Assembly (NCBI GenBank): GCA_021018995.1
Contig: CM037584.1
Span: 145,717,317-145,781,316, forward strand
Direction of reading: 5' to 3'
Length of the DNA stretch: 64,000 bases
Source of the DNA: Chloranthus sessilifolius
Taxonomy: Eukaryota; Streptophyta; Magnoliopsida; Chloranthales; Chloranthaceae
The translations under genes were made by a program, and so were the position numbers. This document shows, in pieces, positions 22,621-33,155 of this stretch. Numbering within the stretch: position 1 is the first letter of the stretch; each line of letters starts with the position of its first letter. A model generated the notes under the pieces. It was not told the origin of the DNA. It saw only the letters and a list, made by a program, of their open reading frames with translations, and ran no database searches.

Positions 22621-23834
22621 CACCCCCAAACCTAAGCTTTGCTAGTCCCTGAGCAAAGAAAAGATAAAGAGAATTAAAATGCCACTTTTGTAGGGAGCAC
22701 AGATGCATTTAGCATATGCATCAAGCCTTTTAAACCCCTAGGTGATCCCTAGTGGGGGAGTGAAGTCTCCTGAGGGTTTTCAGTGAAGGTACCCACAAAC
22801 TTCTTCAATAAAATAAGTTAATACTCATGCAACATGCTAAAACAGAGTTTAAGTAAATAAAATGAATTCCACACCATTTCCATTCAATTTTAGAGGATTT
22901 TCAACATAAAAATTACCAGTTCAAAACATGAAATTCTGCTGTAATTCCTTCATCATCAATCAGTTCATGTCAAGGCATTGTGTCTGAAAATTAATGCATA
23001 GCTCACCTTTAATTTAAGAATTCAGCTCTGATAATACCCCAAATCTTTTATTTCAGACCCAAATCTTACCAGGGCTGTTCACTCACAATAAAATAGAAGG
23101 GCGTATCATTTCACACAGCTCAAGAGTAGTTACAGCCCTCAAATAGGACTGCAAGCATGAGCATAGGCATTGCTCTAGTTTCTGAAATTTCTAATTCTTT
23201 TCACCATAGATCAAACAAATTCTCATCTCCACATGACAGCTCAATCTATGTCAGATCAGTAAGGTCTTTTTATTGGGTTGTAATGTGGCTTATGTGTGAG
23301 GTTTATAAAGAATAAAGGAGTAAAAGGATTCAAATTGAGAAATCAGTAAAGTAAGGGGTTGATTCATGACTTCACCTTCTTCATTTCAGCACCTCTTCAT
23401 TTTCTTTTTGAATTTTCATACTTGAAGTGATCAACTTCTTATCTTTTTGTAGATTTTCAAGTGAAGTGACTTCTCTTTTCTTTTTTTTCATTTTTTCATT
23501 TTTTTTATATTTTTCTCCATTTTTCTTTTTATGGGCTGGAATGCCACAATTCCATCAAATGTGCTTCCTTCTTTTTCAACCAAATTTTAAACCGTGCTCC
23601 TCTAACCTCACTTCTCCTTCTATCTCCTGATTCCTCAGATTAAGGGTGAGCTGAAACAGGTCAAAAGGTTTTGGGTTCAAATTTTCTGGTTTTCATCAAA
23701 GAAAATTAGGACTTTTAAGGCTCAAGTGGTGTGTATCAAGGGCAGTTCAAAGGTGAGACATTTTAAGCTCAAACTGTCCATGGGATGGCCTTACTTCATG
23801 TCCTCACTATCATGCATGCTGTCAAGCTGTTTCA
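22410..23834 (-). repeat. Element B segment, copy 1 of a 1.43-kb direct repeat flanking element C
   Basis: The segment covers the U3 end of B's 3' LTR (22410-22620) and the adjoining 3' non-coding region. It is repeated at 35291-36729 with about ten substitutions and poly-T length differences. Here it ends CTGTTTCA directly against C's left LTR. In copy 2 the same words continue into ACTCGGATTTGCC. Confidence 0.9.
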
Positions 23835-25976
23835 TGTCACAACCGCAGATTTTTGAGTTGAGTGCAGGGCACGCATACACACATAGGTATATGTGTTTTA
23901 CAAGGAGACCAAAACGACCCAAATACATTAAGTGTGTACGTGGGAAACACACTAGTATATCCCTAACTTTTAGATATAAAAGTGAAAGAGAGAGAGAGAG
24001 GAACCTTTACGTAACTCTATTCTAACCTAAATAGAGAGAAGGAGAATATAGAGAGAATGAAGAAAAGAGCCTGGTAGAGAACTAGGGTTCGTTAAGACTT
24101 AGGTCGGCAAAGGAGATCAGAGGAAAGGACGGGAGGAAGAACCAGGGAGGCCGGATAGCCTAGTAGATATTCAAATCATAAATCGGACCTGTGCGTGATT
24201 CATCGTTAGAGGTACGTTAAAAACATGATAGATGCCTAGGAATGTTATGAATAGTAGGATAGAAGATGGATAAAAGTTGCTTGTATGAGATTAAAAAAAA
24301 GTGGATGGAAATCTGTTCTCGATCGGATCGAGGACAAATCATTGTTCCTCGCCGAGCGGTCTAAAAGGCTCGCTCGAGCGAGGATGAACAGAAAAATATG
24401 ACTGGGCTCGCCGAGTTCCCTAAAACTAAAGGGGAGCTCGCCGAGCGAGGGTCCACGGTCATATTGCGAAAGCTCGATTAAACTGCTCGAGCGCCCTCGA
24501 TTTAACCGCTCGAGTGAGGTCAAGAGGCCGCCGAGCGAGGTCAAGTGACCGCCGAGCGAGGATAATTAGCCATGAAGCGGTCCGTGACCACTCAGATCTT
24601 GGTTTGCTAATATAAGAAACTTGGGTGTCATACACCCCAATGACCTTAGATCATTCTAAAACTATTTCTTTAATGTAGGTTGATGCATTATAACCCTCCA
24701 CGAGCAGGCGTGCCTTGAGATTCGTCGAGGTAGGGAATATTCTCGAAACATGTGCATTATTCTGTGAACTCATATGCGTAGTATAGTCTATGTAAATAGT
24801 GTATATTCCATAAACCCTCATGATAAGGGTGTGTGTGTGTGTTACAATGTGGAAACTCCTGAGGTCCCCAGGGGACGAGAAATAAAATAGGAGCAAGTGG
24901 CATCCCAGGGATGCGTAAGAAAACAAATAGAGAAACAAAGGTAACGTGATAAGGCCTAATGTAATATATTTAGCACAATCACGGTGAATGACTATATGTA
25001 AAGCACATTGATATTTTTATTATTTAAGGTTGATTAGAATACCCCACCGACGTGGCGGGATACCCACGACTGACTCGGCAGGATATCCGTGACCGGTACG
25101 GCGGCCAATCCGTACATTTATAACACATCCCAGGGATGTAGATTGAGAATAGACCCCGCCGCCTATGAGGAAGGGGCTCGGGCAGTATTCCCAGGGAATA
25201 CATATAACAACTGTCTAGTTAGACGACGATGGCGGGTATTCCATCGGGGCTCGATGCTATATTGCTCGAGGACTACTTAAGTTAAGATTTAAGTGATTAG
25301 GCCAAATTCACAACCAAACTTATAAGGAGAATAAACAAAAATATGCTAAGTATTGGTCGGAACCATTGGGTTATTCCTGTTACTCAAAATGTTGTACATA
25401 AGTGATTTCTTGAAAATTCTATGCTGGTTAGGTTACTGACATATGTGTGAAGGATGATCTATATGTTCTTTTGTTTTCCCTACGGAGCTAGGATGTAGCT
25501 CACCCCTTAGACTATACGTCGCAGGTCCAGGACTAGCGGCAGCAAAGACTTCGGGAGAAGTTAATCCAAGGGCCTCGGTGTTCGTGGCCACAGAAGAGTC
25601 GGAACCTCCTCCCGAGGAATTCTTCTAGGAAACCCGCTGCATACTCTGAGAGTGAGTTGAGAGAGTATTATGTATGGCTTGGTATATCGAGCCTCTTTAT
25701 TTCGAATGCTTTAATTTCTGTCTCTTGATTAAACATCTAGGATGAATAATTATCATTTAACTTTTGGGTATGTCCTTATGTCCATGAATTGGCATGGGAC
25801 AAGGACAGCCTTGCGAGACCAAATATATTATTTTGAGATTTCGATTTAGGGTAGCTACGTGTGCTTCAATTTCAGTTTTGGCTTGTATATATCATTGTAT
25901 TATAAAGGACCCAGGGCACCGCCTTGAAGGTCGTGCTGATGGCACGGATTTCGGGATGCCGAAATTCAGGCTGTCA
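23835..25976 (+). repeat. Element C, left LTR
   Basis: TGTCACAACCGCAGATTTTT to AGGCTGTCA, 2142 bp, with the partner at 33156-35290. It contains a CT/GA-rich tract (23985-24000), a block of CTCGCTCGAGCGAG palindromes in damaged form (24345-24560), and a GT run (24830). Compared with the right LTR it has many small insertions and deletions, mostly in GC-rich words, and few substitutions. Confidence 0.9.
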
Positions 25977-25980
25977 CAGT

Positions 25981-25992
25981 TGGTATCAGAGC
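25981..25992 (+). promoter_or_regulatory. Primer binding site of element C
   Basis: TGGTATCAGAGC starts four bases after the LTR and is the standard plant retrotransposon site complementary to the 3' end of initiator tRNA-Met. Confidence 0.9.
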
Positions 25993-26085
25993 CTTTCTTT
26001 CCAGGGTTCTGACTATCATATCGTCAGAATATAGGGACTTCTGCTAACGAGATTATGAATTCTCATGCAGACCGTTATGTTTCCT

Positions 26086-27470
26086 AGAGGGAGAGGCCAC
26101 CTGTGGGTGGTCATGATAGGAATTTATGCAAGAGAGATGGGTTCGTCTCACCTACAAACAGGCCGTTGGGAAGCAGGGAGATTCCAGAGCGGTGGCTGTG
26201 AGGAAACCAAAATCAAGCAGAGGAGCAAGATCTAGATAGACAGGATGGAGATCAGAGGGAACAAGATAGGGTGAGAGAACGAAATGAAGAAAGAGAAGAG
26301 CGTCAGAGAATGATGCACACAATGGAGACCATGGCAACTGCCATGGCACAACAAGCAGCGTCCTTGGTAGCGCATACAGTACCAGAACCACAACGAACAC
26401 CTACCCCTCCAGTAGGACTTACACCTTCAGTGGCTTCAGCATTCACCGAGTTCAGAAGAATGAGACCTCCCAACTTTTCAGGACAGGCAGACACGATGGC
26501 CGCCGAAAACTGGTTGGGAGAAATGGAGAAGGTGTTCAGCGTACTGACATGCACGGAGGATGAGAGCGTCCGTTGGGCAGCATATATGTTAGATGGAGAA
26601 GCTGGACCGTGGTGGAAATCAGTTTCGCGAAACGAGAGCACAAGAAACTCCAGATGTACCGTGGACTTGGGACGAATTTGTAGAAGAATTCAATAAACAA
26701 TATTTCCCTGAAGTTGTGAGAAATCAAATGGAGACCCAATTTTTACAACTAGCACAGGGAAGAATGACCGTGAGAGAGTATGGAGTGGAATTCATGAGAC
26801 TGGCTCGCTTCGCCCCAGACTACGTAATCTCAGACGTGATGAAAGCGAAGAGGTTCCAACAGGGCTTAAGGTCGGACATCCGAGGAGGGGTTGCGCCCTT
26901 CCAGCTGAAAACTTATGGAGAAGTAATGAGTAAGGCATTGGTAGTTGAGGAAGAAAACAATAACCGATACCGTCAGAGGGAACATCAAGGTAGAGAAAGC
27001 ATTGATTCGAGCAGGACGGGGAGTTATGAATCGGTATATAAGAAACCGAGGTTTGTAGCACCAAATCAGAAACAGTCATTCCAGACAGGGTATGGGAGAG
27101 CTGCACAACAACCTACTCATCAAAATTATCCGTTGCTGGCATCAGGGAGACCGATGAGGTATCAAGGTTTTTTCCAATGGGCTACAACTCCACAAGGTTT
27201 TTCGAGAGCTGCTACTTCATCACCAAGGGAAACTTGTGCAAAATGTGGCAAGTCCCACAAAACAACCGACTGTAGGCAGGGAATGCGAGGCTGTTTCAAT
27301 TGTGGCAAGATAGGCCACATGATTAGAGAGATTACAGAGACAGTCAAAGAAAAGACGGCTCCAACTTCCATGCCACAACCTATTCAATCTCGAAAGCTTT
27401 GTTATTCGAGGGAGAGCCTCTGTGATTACACCAGAAGCGTGGAGTGTACACGACGTTATCCAAGGTGAGA
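26086..27470 (+). pseudogene. Element C gag (frameshifted)
   Basis: Tekay-type gag. The first frame (about 26271-26640) holds an acidic/basic N-part and the capsid start MRPPNFSGQADTMAAENW up to EAGPWWKSV. The second frame (from about 26640) continues WTWDEFVEEFNKQYFP, the conserved plant gag segment, then FMRLARFAPDYV and FQQGLRSDIR. Two zinc-knuckle-like motifs follow near 27235-27325: CAKCGKSHKTTDC, and CFNCGKIGHMIRE, in which the last Cys is lost to a small deletion and the frame drifts. Gag packages the RNA and forms the particle. The start is uncertain; an ATG at 26086 begins an RGRG-rich head in a third frame. At least two frame breaks make it inactive. Confidence 0.85.
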
Positions 27471-27619
27471 TCTCCTTTAAAATAAAGAATTTCAATACAA
27501 CTTTAGATAAGAATGGAATTCCATTAGGATAAATATCTATATAACTGTTATTAAACTTAAGAGTGAAAATTTTGTTTTATGTATATGTTATGTACGTATA
27601 TGCATGCATTGTAGGTACG

Positions 27620-28123
27620 TTACAGATTTATGAGAAAGGGTGCTACGTAGCACATGACGCGCGAGTGCTGATAGACCCAGGGTCTACCCACTCTTTCATT
27701 ACCCCTAGATTTGCAAAAAGGATGAAGATTATTCCGGAAACGCTGGACTTTGTGTTATCAGTGTCCATCCCAACAGGAGAATTAGTGGACACGGGGTTAG
27801 TCTACAAATCGGTAGTAGTAAGCATTCGAGATCACGCTGTCCACGAATTAGACGCAAATTTAATATGGTTGGACATGCAAGGATTCGATGTAATCCTTGG
27901 CATGGATTGGCTGTCCCACCATTGCGCAACGGTGGACTGCAAGGATAAAGTGGTTGTTTTCCGTCCTAACACGAGGAGATCGTTTCGATTTCAAGGGGAG
28001 AGGTCGACTCAAGTACCGCTCATATCTGCAGTCAGAGCAGAACGTTTAATCCGAAAGGGGTGTAGTGGTTATTTGGCATTTTTGAAAGAAGATAAAGAAG
28101 AAAAGAAATTATCACTGAGATAG
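27620..28123 (+). CDS. Element C protease domain
   Basis: The frame from 27563 to 28123 carries an aspartic protease with the active-site box [14 protein letters not shown], and [13 protein letters not shown] downstream as the flap/core motif. These are typical of Ty3 elements of the Tekay/Del group. The protease would release gag and pol products in the particle. The frame stops at 28123, two bases before the RT frame start, so pol is split here; originally the two would be one polyprotein. Confidence 0.85.
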   Translation, partial: LQIYEKGCYVAHDARVLIDPGSTHSFITPRFAKRMKIIPETLDFVLSVSIPTGELVDTGLVYKSVVVSIRDHAVHELDANLIWLDMQGFDVILGMDWLSHHCATVDCKDKVVVFRPNTRRSFRFQGERSTQVPLISAVRAERLIRKGCSGYLAFLKEDKEEKKLSLR

Positions 28124-28125
28124 AA

Positions 28126-29034
28126 GTGGTGCGAGAATTCCCAGATGTATTCCCAGAAGAATTGCCAGGATTACCTCCAGAAAGAGGAGTAGAATTTGCG
28201 ATCGACTTAGCACCAGGAACGGAACCTGTTTCAAAGGCACCTTATAGAATAGCCCCTGCAGAGTTGAAAGAGTTGAAAGAACAACTGCAAGAGCTCATGG
28301 ACAAGGGATTCATACGACCAAGTGTGTCTCCGTGGGGAGCACCAGTGTTGTTTGTGAAAAAGAAAGATGGGTCAATGCGGTTGTGCATCGACTACCGCCA
28401 ATTGAACAAAGTCACGGTGAAGAATCGATATCCGTTGCCAAGAATAGATGACTTATTCGACCAATTGCAGGGTGCAAAACATTTTTCCAAGATTGATCTA
28501 AGATCTGGGTACCATCAGTTAAGAGTCAGGGCCGAGGACATTCAGAAAACGGCTTTCAGAACACGGTATGGACACTATGAATTTTTAGTGATGCCGTTCG
28601 GACTGACAAATGCACCAGCGTCATTTATGGACTTGATGAATCGAGTGTTTAAACCACACCTAGACTCCTGCGTGGTAGTGTTTGTTGATGACATCCTAAT
28701 CTACTCAAAATCTAAATCGGAGCATGAAGAACACTTACGTGTCGCTCTACGAACCTTGCGTGAACACCAACTATACGCTAAGCTCAGCAAATGTGAGTTT
28801 TGGCTAGAAGAGGTTAGCTTTTTGGGACATGTCGTATCCAAGCATGGCGTCACTGTAGATCCCGCCAAGATCGAGGCAGTAGTGAACTGGGAACAACCAA
28901 AAACCGTGATAGACATCCGAAGTTTCCTCGGACTGGCAGGTTATTATCGACGTTTCGTAGAGGGGTTTTCAAAAATATCAGGACCTCTTACGAGGCTTAC
29001 AAGAAAGGACTCAAGATTTGGAGTGAGGCGGTGA
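28126..29034 (+). CDS. Element C reverse transcriptase
   Basis: A 302-residue open frame containing all core RT blocks. These include [14 protein letters not shown] (linker), [59 protein letters not shown] and the catalytic box FVDD at residues 186-189. [15 protein letters not shown] and [16 protein letters not shown] follow. Both catalytic Asp are present. It uses the Met-tRNA primer at 25981 to copy the element RNA. The frame breaks after TRLTRKD, at the border with RNase H. This is the best preserved gene piece of element C. Confidence 0.92.
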   Translation: MVREFPDVFPEELPGLPPERGVEFAIDLAPGTEPVSKAPYRIAPAELKELKEQLQELMDKGFIRPSVSPWGAPVLFVKKKDGSMRLCIDYRQLNKVTVKNRYPLPRIDDLFDQLQGAKHFSKIDLRSGYHQLRVRAEDIQKTAFRTRYGHYEFLVMPFGLTNAPASFMDLMNRVFKPHLDSCVVVFVDDILIYSKSKSEHEEHLRVALRTLREHQLYAKLSKCEFWLEEVSFLGHVVSKHGVTVDPAKIEAVVNWEQPKTVIDIRSFLGLAGYYRRFVEGFSKISGPLTRLTRKDSRFGVRR

Positions 29035-29440
29035 GAAGAGTTTTCAAGAACTCAAGAAGAGACTCACCTCACCAGAGTTAGCCATTCCATCAGCAAAGGA
29101 GGATTCGCAGATTTATAGTGATGTCAGATAATGGGTTGGGTTGTGTACTAAATCAATATAAAAGGTAATAGCTACGGCTCCGCATATTGAAAGAGCACGA
29201 AAAGGAACTACCCAACACACGATCTAGAACTAGCGTTCATATTCGCATTAAAGATATGGCTATTATTTATACGGAGAAACATTTGAAATTTTCATCACCA
29301 TAAGAGCCTCGACACTGGCTACCGTATGAACTCAATATGAGGCAGCAGAGGTGGATGGAATTTCAAAGATTACGATCGCTCCATACAGCATCATCCGTGC
29401 AAAGTTAACGTAGTGGCCGACGCCTTTGAGTCGGAGAGTT
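29035..29440 (+). pseudogene. Element C RNase H region (several frameshifts)
   Basis: Pieces in all three frames fit the RNase H domain of Ty3 elements: FQELKKRLTSPELAIPS, then SDVR followed by WVGLC, HTI-LELAFIFALKIW, LYGETFEIF, and NVVADAFESESS near 29410-29440. Many small deletions relative to the family spread across 400 bp. The domain cannot work. Confidence 0.75.
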
Positions 29441-30986
29441 CACCTGGAGAGTCAAATTTCGATGGAAGTTGTTGGAGGATCTAGCGTTATGTGGCGCATA
29501 CATAACCGCAAAGCCACAGGAGCCTTCTTAGCCAACATATCAGTGAAGCCAGTGATATTCAAACACATACGAGAACTACAGATGAAAGACCCGATTTTAA
29601 CAAGGATACATCAAAATGTAACTGAAGGTACTACCTCGGAATTTTCAGTCAAGGAAGACGGTTCCTTAATGTTCAAGGGGCGACTTTGCATTCCGGACAA
29701 TGCCGAATTACGGCGAACGATTCTTGATGAATCTCACAGGACAAGCTATGCGATCCACCGGGAAGCACGAAGATGTATCGGATCCGAAAAGAACTACCGT
29801 GGAGAGGTTTGAAATAAGATGTGGCGAGTACGTGTCACGATGTTTGACGTGCATACAAGTGAAAATCGATCATAGACACCCCTCAGGTCTATTACAGCCC
29901 TTGCCCATACCGGAATGGAAATGGGAGTCTATCTCAATGGATTTCATAGTCGGTTTACCGCGAACTGCAAGGAGGCATAACGCCATTTGGGTAGTAGTTG
30001 ATCGATTGACAAAGTCGGCACATTTCTTGCCGTACAATACGATGTACACAGCGGGAAGACTAGCAGAACTTTATATGAAGGAGATCGTCCGGCTACATGG
30101 GATTCCAAGTAGCATTGTTTCAGATCGAGACCCATTATATACATCAAAGTTTTGGAGGAAATTCCAAGAAGGAATGGGAACTAGGTTGGATTTTAGTACG
30201 GCATTTCACCCACAAACAGACGGAGGCGGTGAGAGGGTCAACCAAGTCATTGAAGACATGCTTAGGGCATGTATGTTAGAGTTGCAAGGATCATGGGATC
30301 AACATCTACCATTGATTGAGTTCGCTTATAATAATAGTTTTTAGACGAGCATCGGGATGGCACCGTATGAAGCCTTGTACGGAAGACGATGTAAGTCGCC
30401 AATCAACTGGGAGGAAATTGGCGAGAAATTCGTTTTGGGACCCGAGCTACTTGAAGATAACGCTGCTATTGTCCGCATGATCAGAGAATGACTAAAGGCG
30501 GCTCAGAGCAGACAGAAAAGTTATGCTGATATCAAGCAGACTAGCGTAGACTTTAAAGTGGGTGAACATGTGTTCGTGAAAGTATCACCGATGAAGGGAG
30601 TGATGAGATTTGGGAAGAGAGGGAAACTAAGTCCCCGCTATCTTGGACCGTTTGAAGTTTTGGGTCGAGTGGGAGAAGTAGCCTACCGCATTGGTTTGCC
30701 ACCATTGTTTGATCAGGTACACAATGTATTCCACGTGTCGATGCTTAGAAAATATCTCAATGACCCTGATCACGTGCTGAGCGGCCAATCATTCGAAATG
30801 CATGAAGATATGACCATGATTGAAGAGCCGGTAGAAATTTTAGATCGAAAGGAACAGGTGTTGCGAACAAAAGTAATTCCCTTAGTGCTTGTCCGATGGA
30901 AGAACCATCCGGCCGAAGAGGCAACATGGGAACGTGAGGCGGATGTTAGAGAGCAATATCCCAAATTGTTCGAAATTACCAACTGA
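29441..30986 (+). pseudogene. Element C integrase with chromodomain
   Basis: Four pieces. 29441-29812 is the N-part (FKHIRELQMKDPILTRI, GRLCIPDNAELRRTIL). 29700-30344, in another frame, holds the catalytic core with D81 (SMDFIVG), D142 (SDRDPLY) and E178 of that frame, with 35 residues between the last two. A TAG at 30342 cuts the frame; the sequence then goes on TSIGMAPYEALYGRRCKSP, and a TGA occurs near 30489. 30558-30986 is the C-terminal domain (KLSPRYLGPFEVLGRVG, VFHVSMLRKY), ending in a chromodomain (LVRWKNHPAEEATWERE). The chromodomain places C among chromoviruses of the Tekay/Del type; such domains steer insertion towards heterochromatin. The catalytic triad is kept but the chain is broken. 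Confidence 0.9.
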
Positions 30987-31146
30987 ATGGGTTCATTCCT
31001 TGAGAGTACGCGATTACGAGAACCACAAAAGCTATGTATATTTTATTTTAATGATATGTTGACTCCAAACTAAGATTGCACCCATTGTCATTGAATTTTA
31101 TTTTAATGGGACTAATGATTATATAAAAAAAAAATGTGTTTCTAGT

Positions 31147-31350
31147 CTCGCTCGAGCGACTACTTATGACCGCTCGAGCGAACTACATAAAATCACACTT
31201 CCTCTCGCTCGAGCGATAACAAATCCTCGCTCGAGCGAGGTATTTGGACCGCTCGAGCGATGCATTATAACCGCTCGAGCGAGGCTACAGTATATAATAA
31301 TACGATTTCTGTCCTCGCTCGAGCGAGAACTAATGACCGCTCGAGCGAGG
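31147..31350 (+). repeat. Phased array of CGCTCGAGCG palindromes
   Basis: Perfect 10-bp palindromes start at 31149, 31171, 31206, 31228, 31250, 31272, 31316 and 31338. Six of the seven intervals are 22 or 44 bp; the one exception is 35. The 12-bp spacers differ from each other. Many copies extend to the 14-bp palindrome CTCGCTCGAGCGAG. The array lies 160 bp after the pol stop and just before the accessory ORF. The same words recur in both LTRs. Confidence 0.95.
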
Positions 31351-31562
31351 CGGAACTATAAAAATGGCAGAGGCCAGAGCGCCTGTTCATCTTCAAGCGA
31401 AAGGGAGAAGAGACGAGCAAGGGGTTAGGGCAAGCGATTTCCAATATTTTCCGTCCGATTTCAGCCGGATTTGGACAATCCGATCCGTTAAGACTACTCT
31501 CTTAGGTAAAATCTACCGATTCCTAAACTCTTTCCTTTATTTTTCAACCTTATTTATACTAA

Positions 31563-32800
31563 ATGGCCTCAAGCCCGAACCCCCAACCAAAGAAGCAGAT
31601 GGCGACTTTCGATCAACGCAACAAAGCGCCTCAAACCTCTCAACCATCATCAAACCCCTCCCTCCAATCACACTAGATGATTGGTGGGGAGCAAAAATTT
31701 TGAGGCGAATGGAAATACACCCTCGTGTTTGAGATCCGGCGTCCACCAGTGGACATCGAACTTTCTCACCAACAACCAGCTCAAGACCACCTTCGCCTTT
31801 GAGGATCGGTATTACGAGGCTAGTGAAATTGTTTTACGGACCCTACAATTGGCGTCGATGAGGATGCCATACTCGTTACCATCGATGGTAATGAGTTAAT
31901 TTTCGAATGTCGACATTTCCTCAATCATGAAATGTCCTCACATCTACACCCCTAGTCCACTCATCCTACCACCTTTTTTAAGGGCGTAGATTTCCCACGA
32001 TCATTTTCGACATCCGGCGGTATGTCGCCTCGGGACAATCTATTACCCGATCACAACTACCGCCGCGCATGTGGCTTTTAGATATTATCTTTAAAAAGAA
32101 TCTACACCCAACCGGCCATGATCAAGAGCGCCGAGATGCGTTTCTGCGAGCCCTACACACAGCTTTTCACAATAGGTGGATCAACGCACCTATGGTCATC
32201 ATAAAAGGCATGGCGCATGCCTACAAAAGAAATGTAAGGGGTGCTGTCCCTCCACCAATCAACCGATTACCATATGCTCGGTTGATTTCCCGACTCTTAG
32301 ACTCACGGAATGGGAAGGGAGGATTTAGGATCCGGGAGGACGAGTTGTTCCTCACTGATAACGTCGTCCCATATCTCGCCCAAGACTGGAGCCGAAACCT
32401 TAAAAGCCTACAAACTAGTGTCAACAAGAAGAGAGACCGACAAGTCTCCCGATCAGCCACCCATCAAGCACCGGTAGGACCGACTACTCCCTCTACCTCA
32501 GTTCCACAGCCCATACCCACTACCGACGCGGGCATGATGAGGGAGATCCTTCAGCAAGGGAGGGAGATCAGGTTGCATCAGAGGTTCCAGGAGGCGCTAC
32601 TTATCGACCTCATGGGCCAGGCATACCATGATCTTACATGCGGTTGAGGTGCCATGAGGGACGCTATTTTTGGAGCATCTAGCTCCGGCCCGGCTACGAG
32701 GAGCGCCACAGTTGGTACCACAGCCGTCACGGTGGACGATGACGATGAGGATGGCGAGGACTACGACGACGACGACGACTATGAAGAGGATGAGGATTAG
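31563..32800 (+). pseudogene. Element C accessory ORF with acidic tail
   Basis: An additional coding region lies between pol and the 3' LTR. The start ATG at 31563 begins MASSPNPQPKKQMATFDQ. A stop, then an open stretch 31681-31899, more breaks, then a 192-residue frame 32069-32644 follow. The latter contains NLHPTGHDQERRDAFLRALH, PPPINRLPYARLISRLLDS and AQDWSRNLKSLQTSV. After one TGA (32645) the same frame continues to 32800 as GAMRDAIFGASSSG and a run of Asp/Glu with few other residues. Composition and the TGHD block resemble the 'putative plant transposon protein' domain seen in many plant transposon ORFs; this is a tentative match. Role unknown; an acidic tail suggests contact with chromatin or histones. 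Confidence 0.6.
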
Positions 32801-33139
32801 ATAGTAACAAAAACTTTGAACACTTTACATGTAATATTTTGAAACATTTTGTATGGAGGTTAAATTTTTTTCAAACTATCGTGACATGAATGTCACAAAG
32901 TTTGTTTGTGTAGATGATAAATATGCATGGAATGAGATACCGATAATGTTTTATTTGTTTCTTTTGTTTTTTTTTTTTTTTTTTTTTTTTGTTGTTGTGT
33001 GGAAATTTATTGGCGTGACCAACACTGGTTGCTGCAAAAATGCGGCAAAATGTTTAAATTACTGTTTGGAAATGCGAGTCGTATGACAGAAGTGGTACCT
33101 GGTTAAGAGAATAATATCGATTTTCGAGGGCGAAAATCT

Positions 33140-33155
33140 TATAAGTTGGGGTGAT
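33140..33155 (+). promoter_or_regulatory. Element C polypurine tract region
   Basis: AAGTTGGGGTGAT directly precedes the TGTCACAACC start of the right LTR. It is short and imperfect but in the position where second-strand priming occurs. Confidence 0.6.

Noticed and set aside
26303-26739. Minus-strand ORFs of up to 112 residues inside C's gag
   Set aside because: Shadows of the real gag frame on the other strand.
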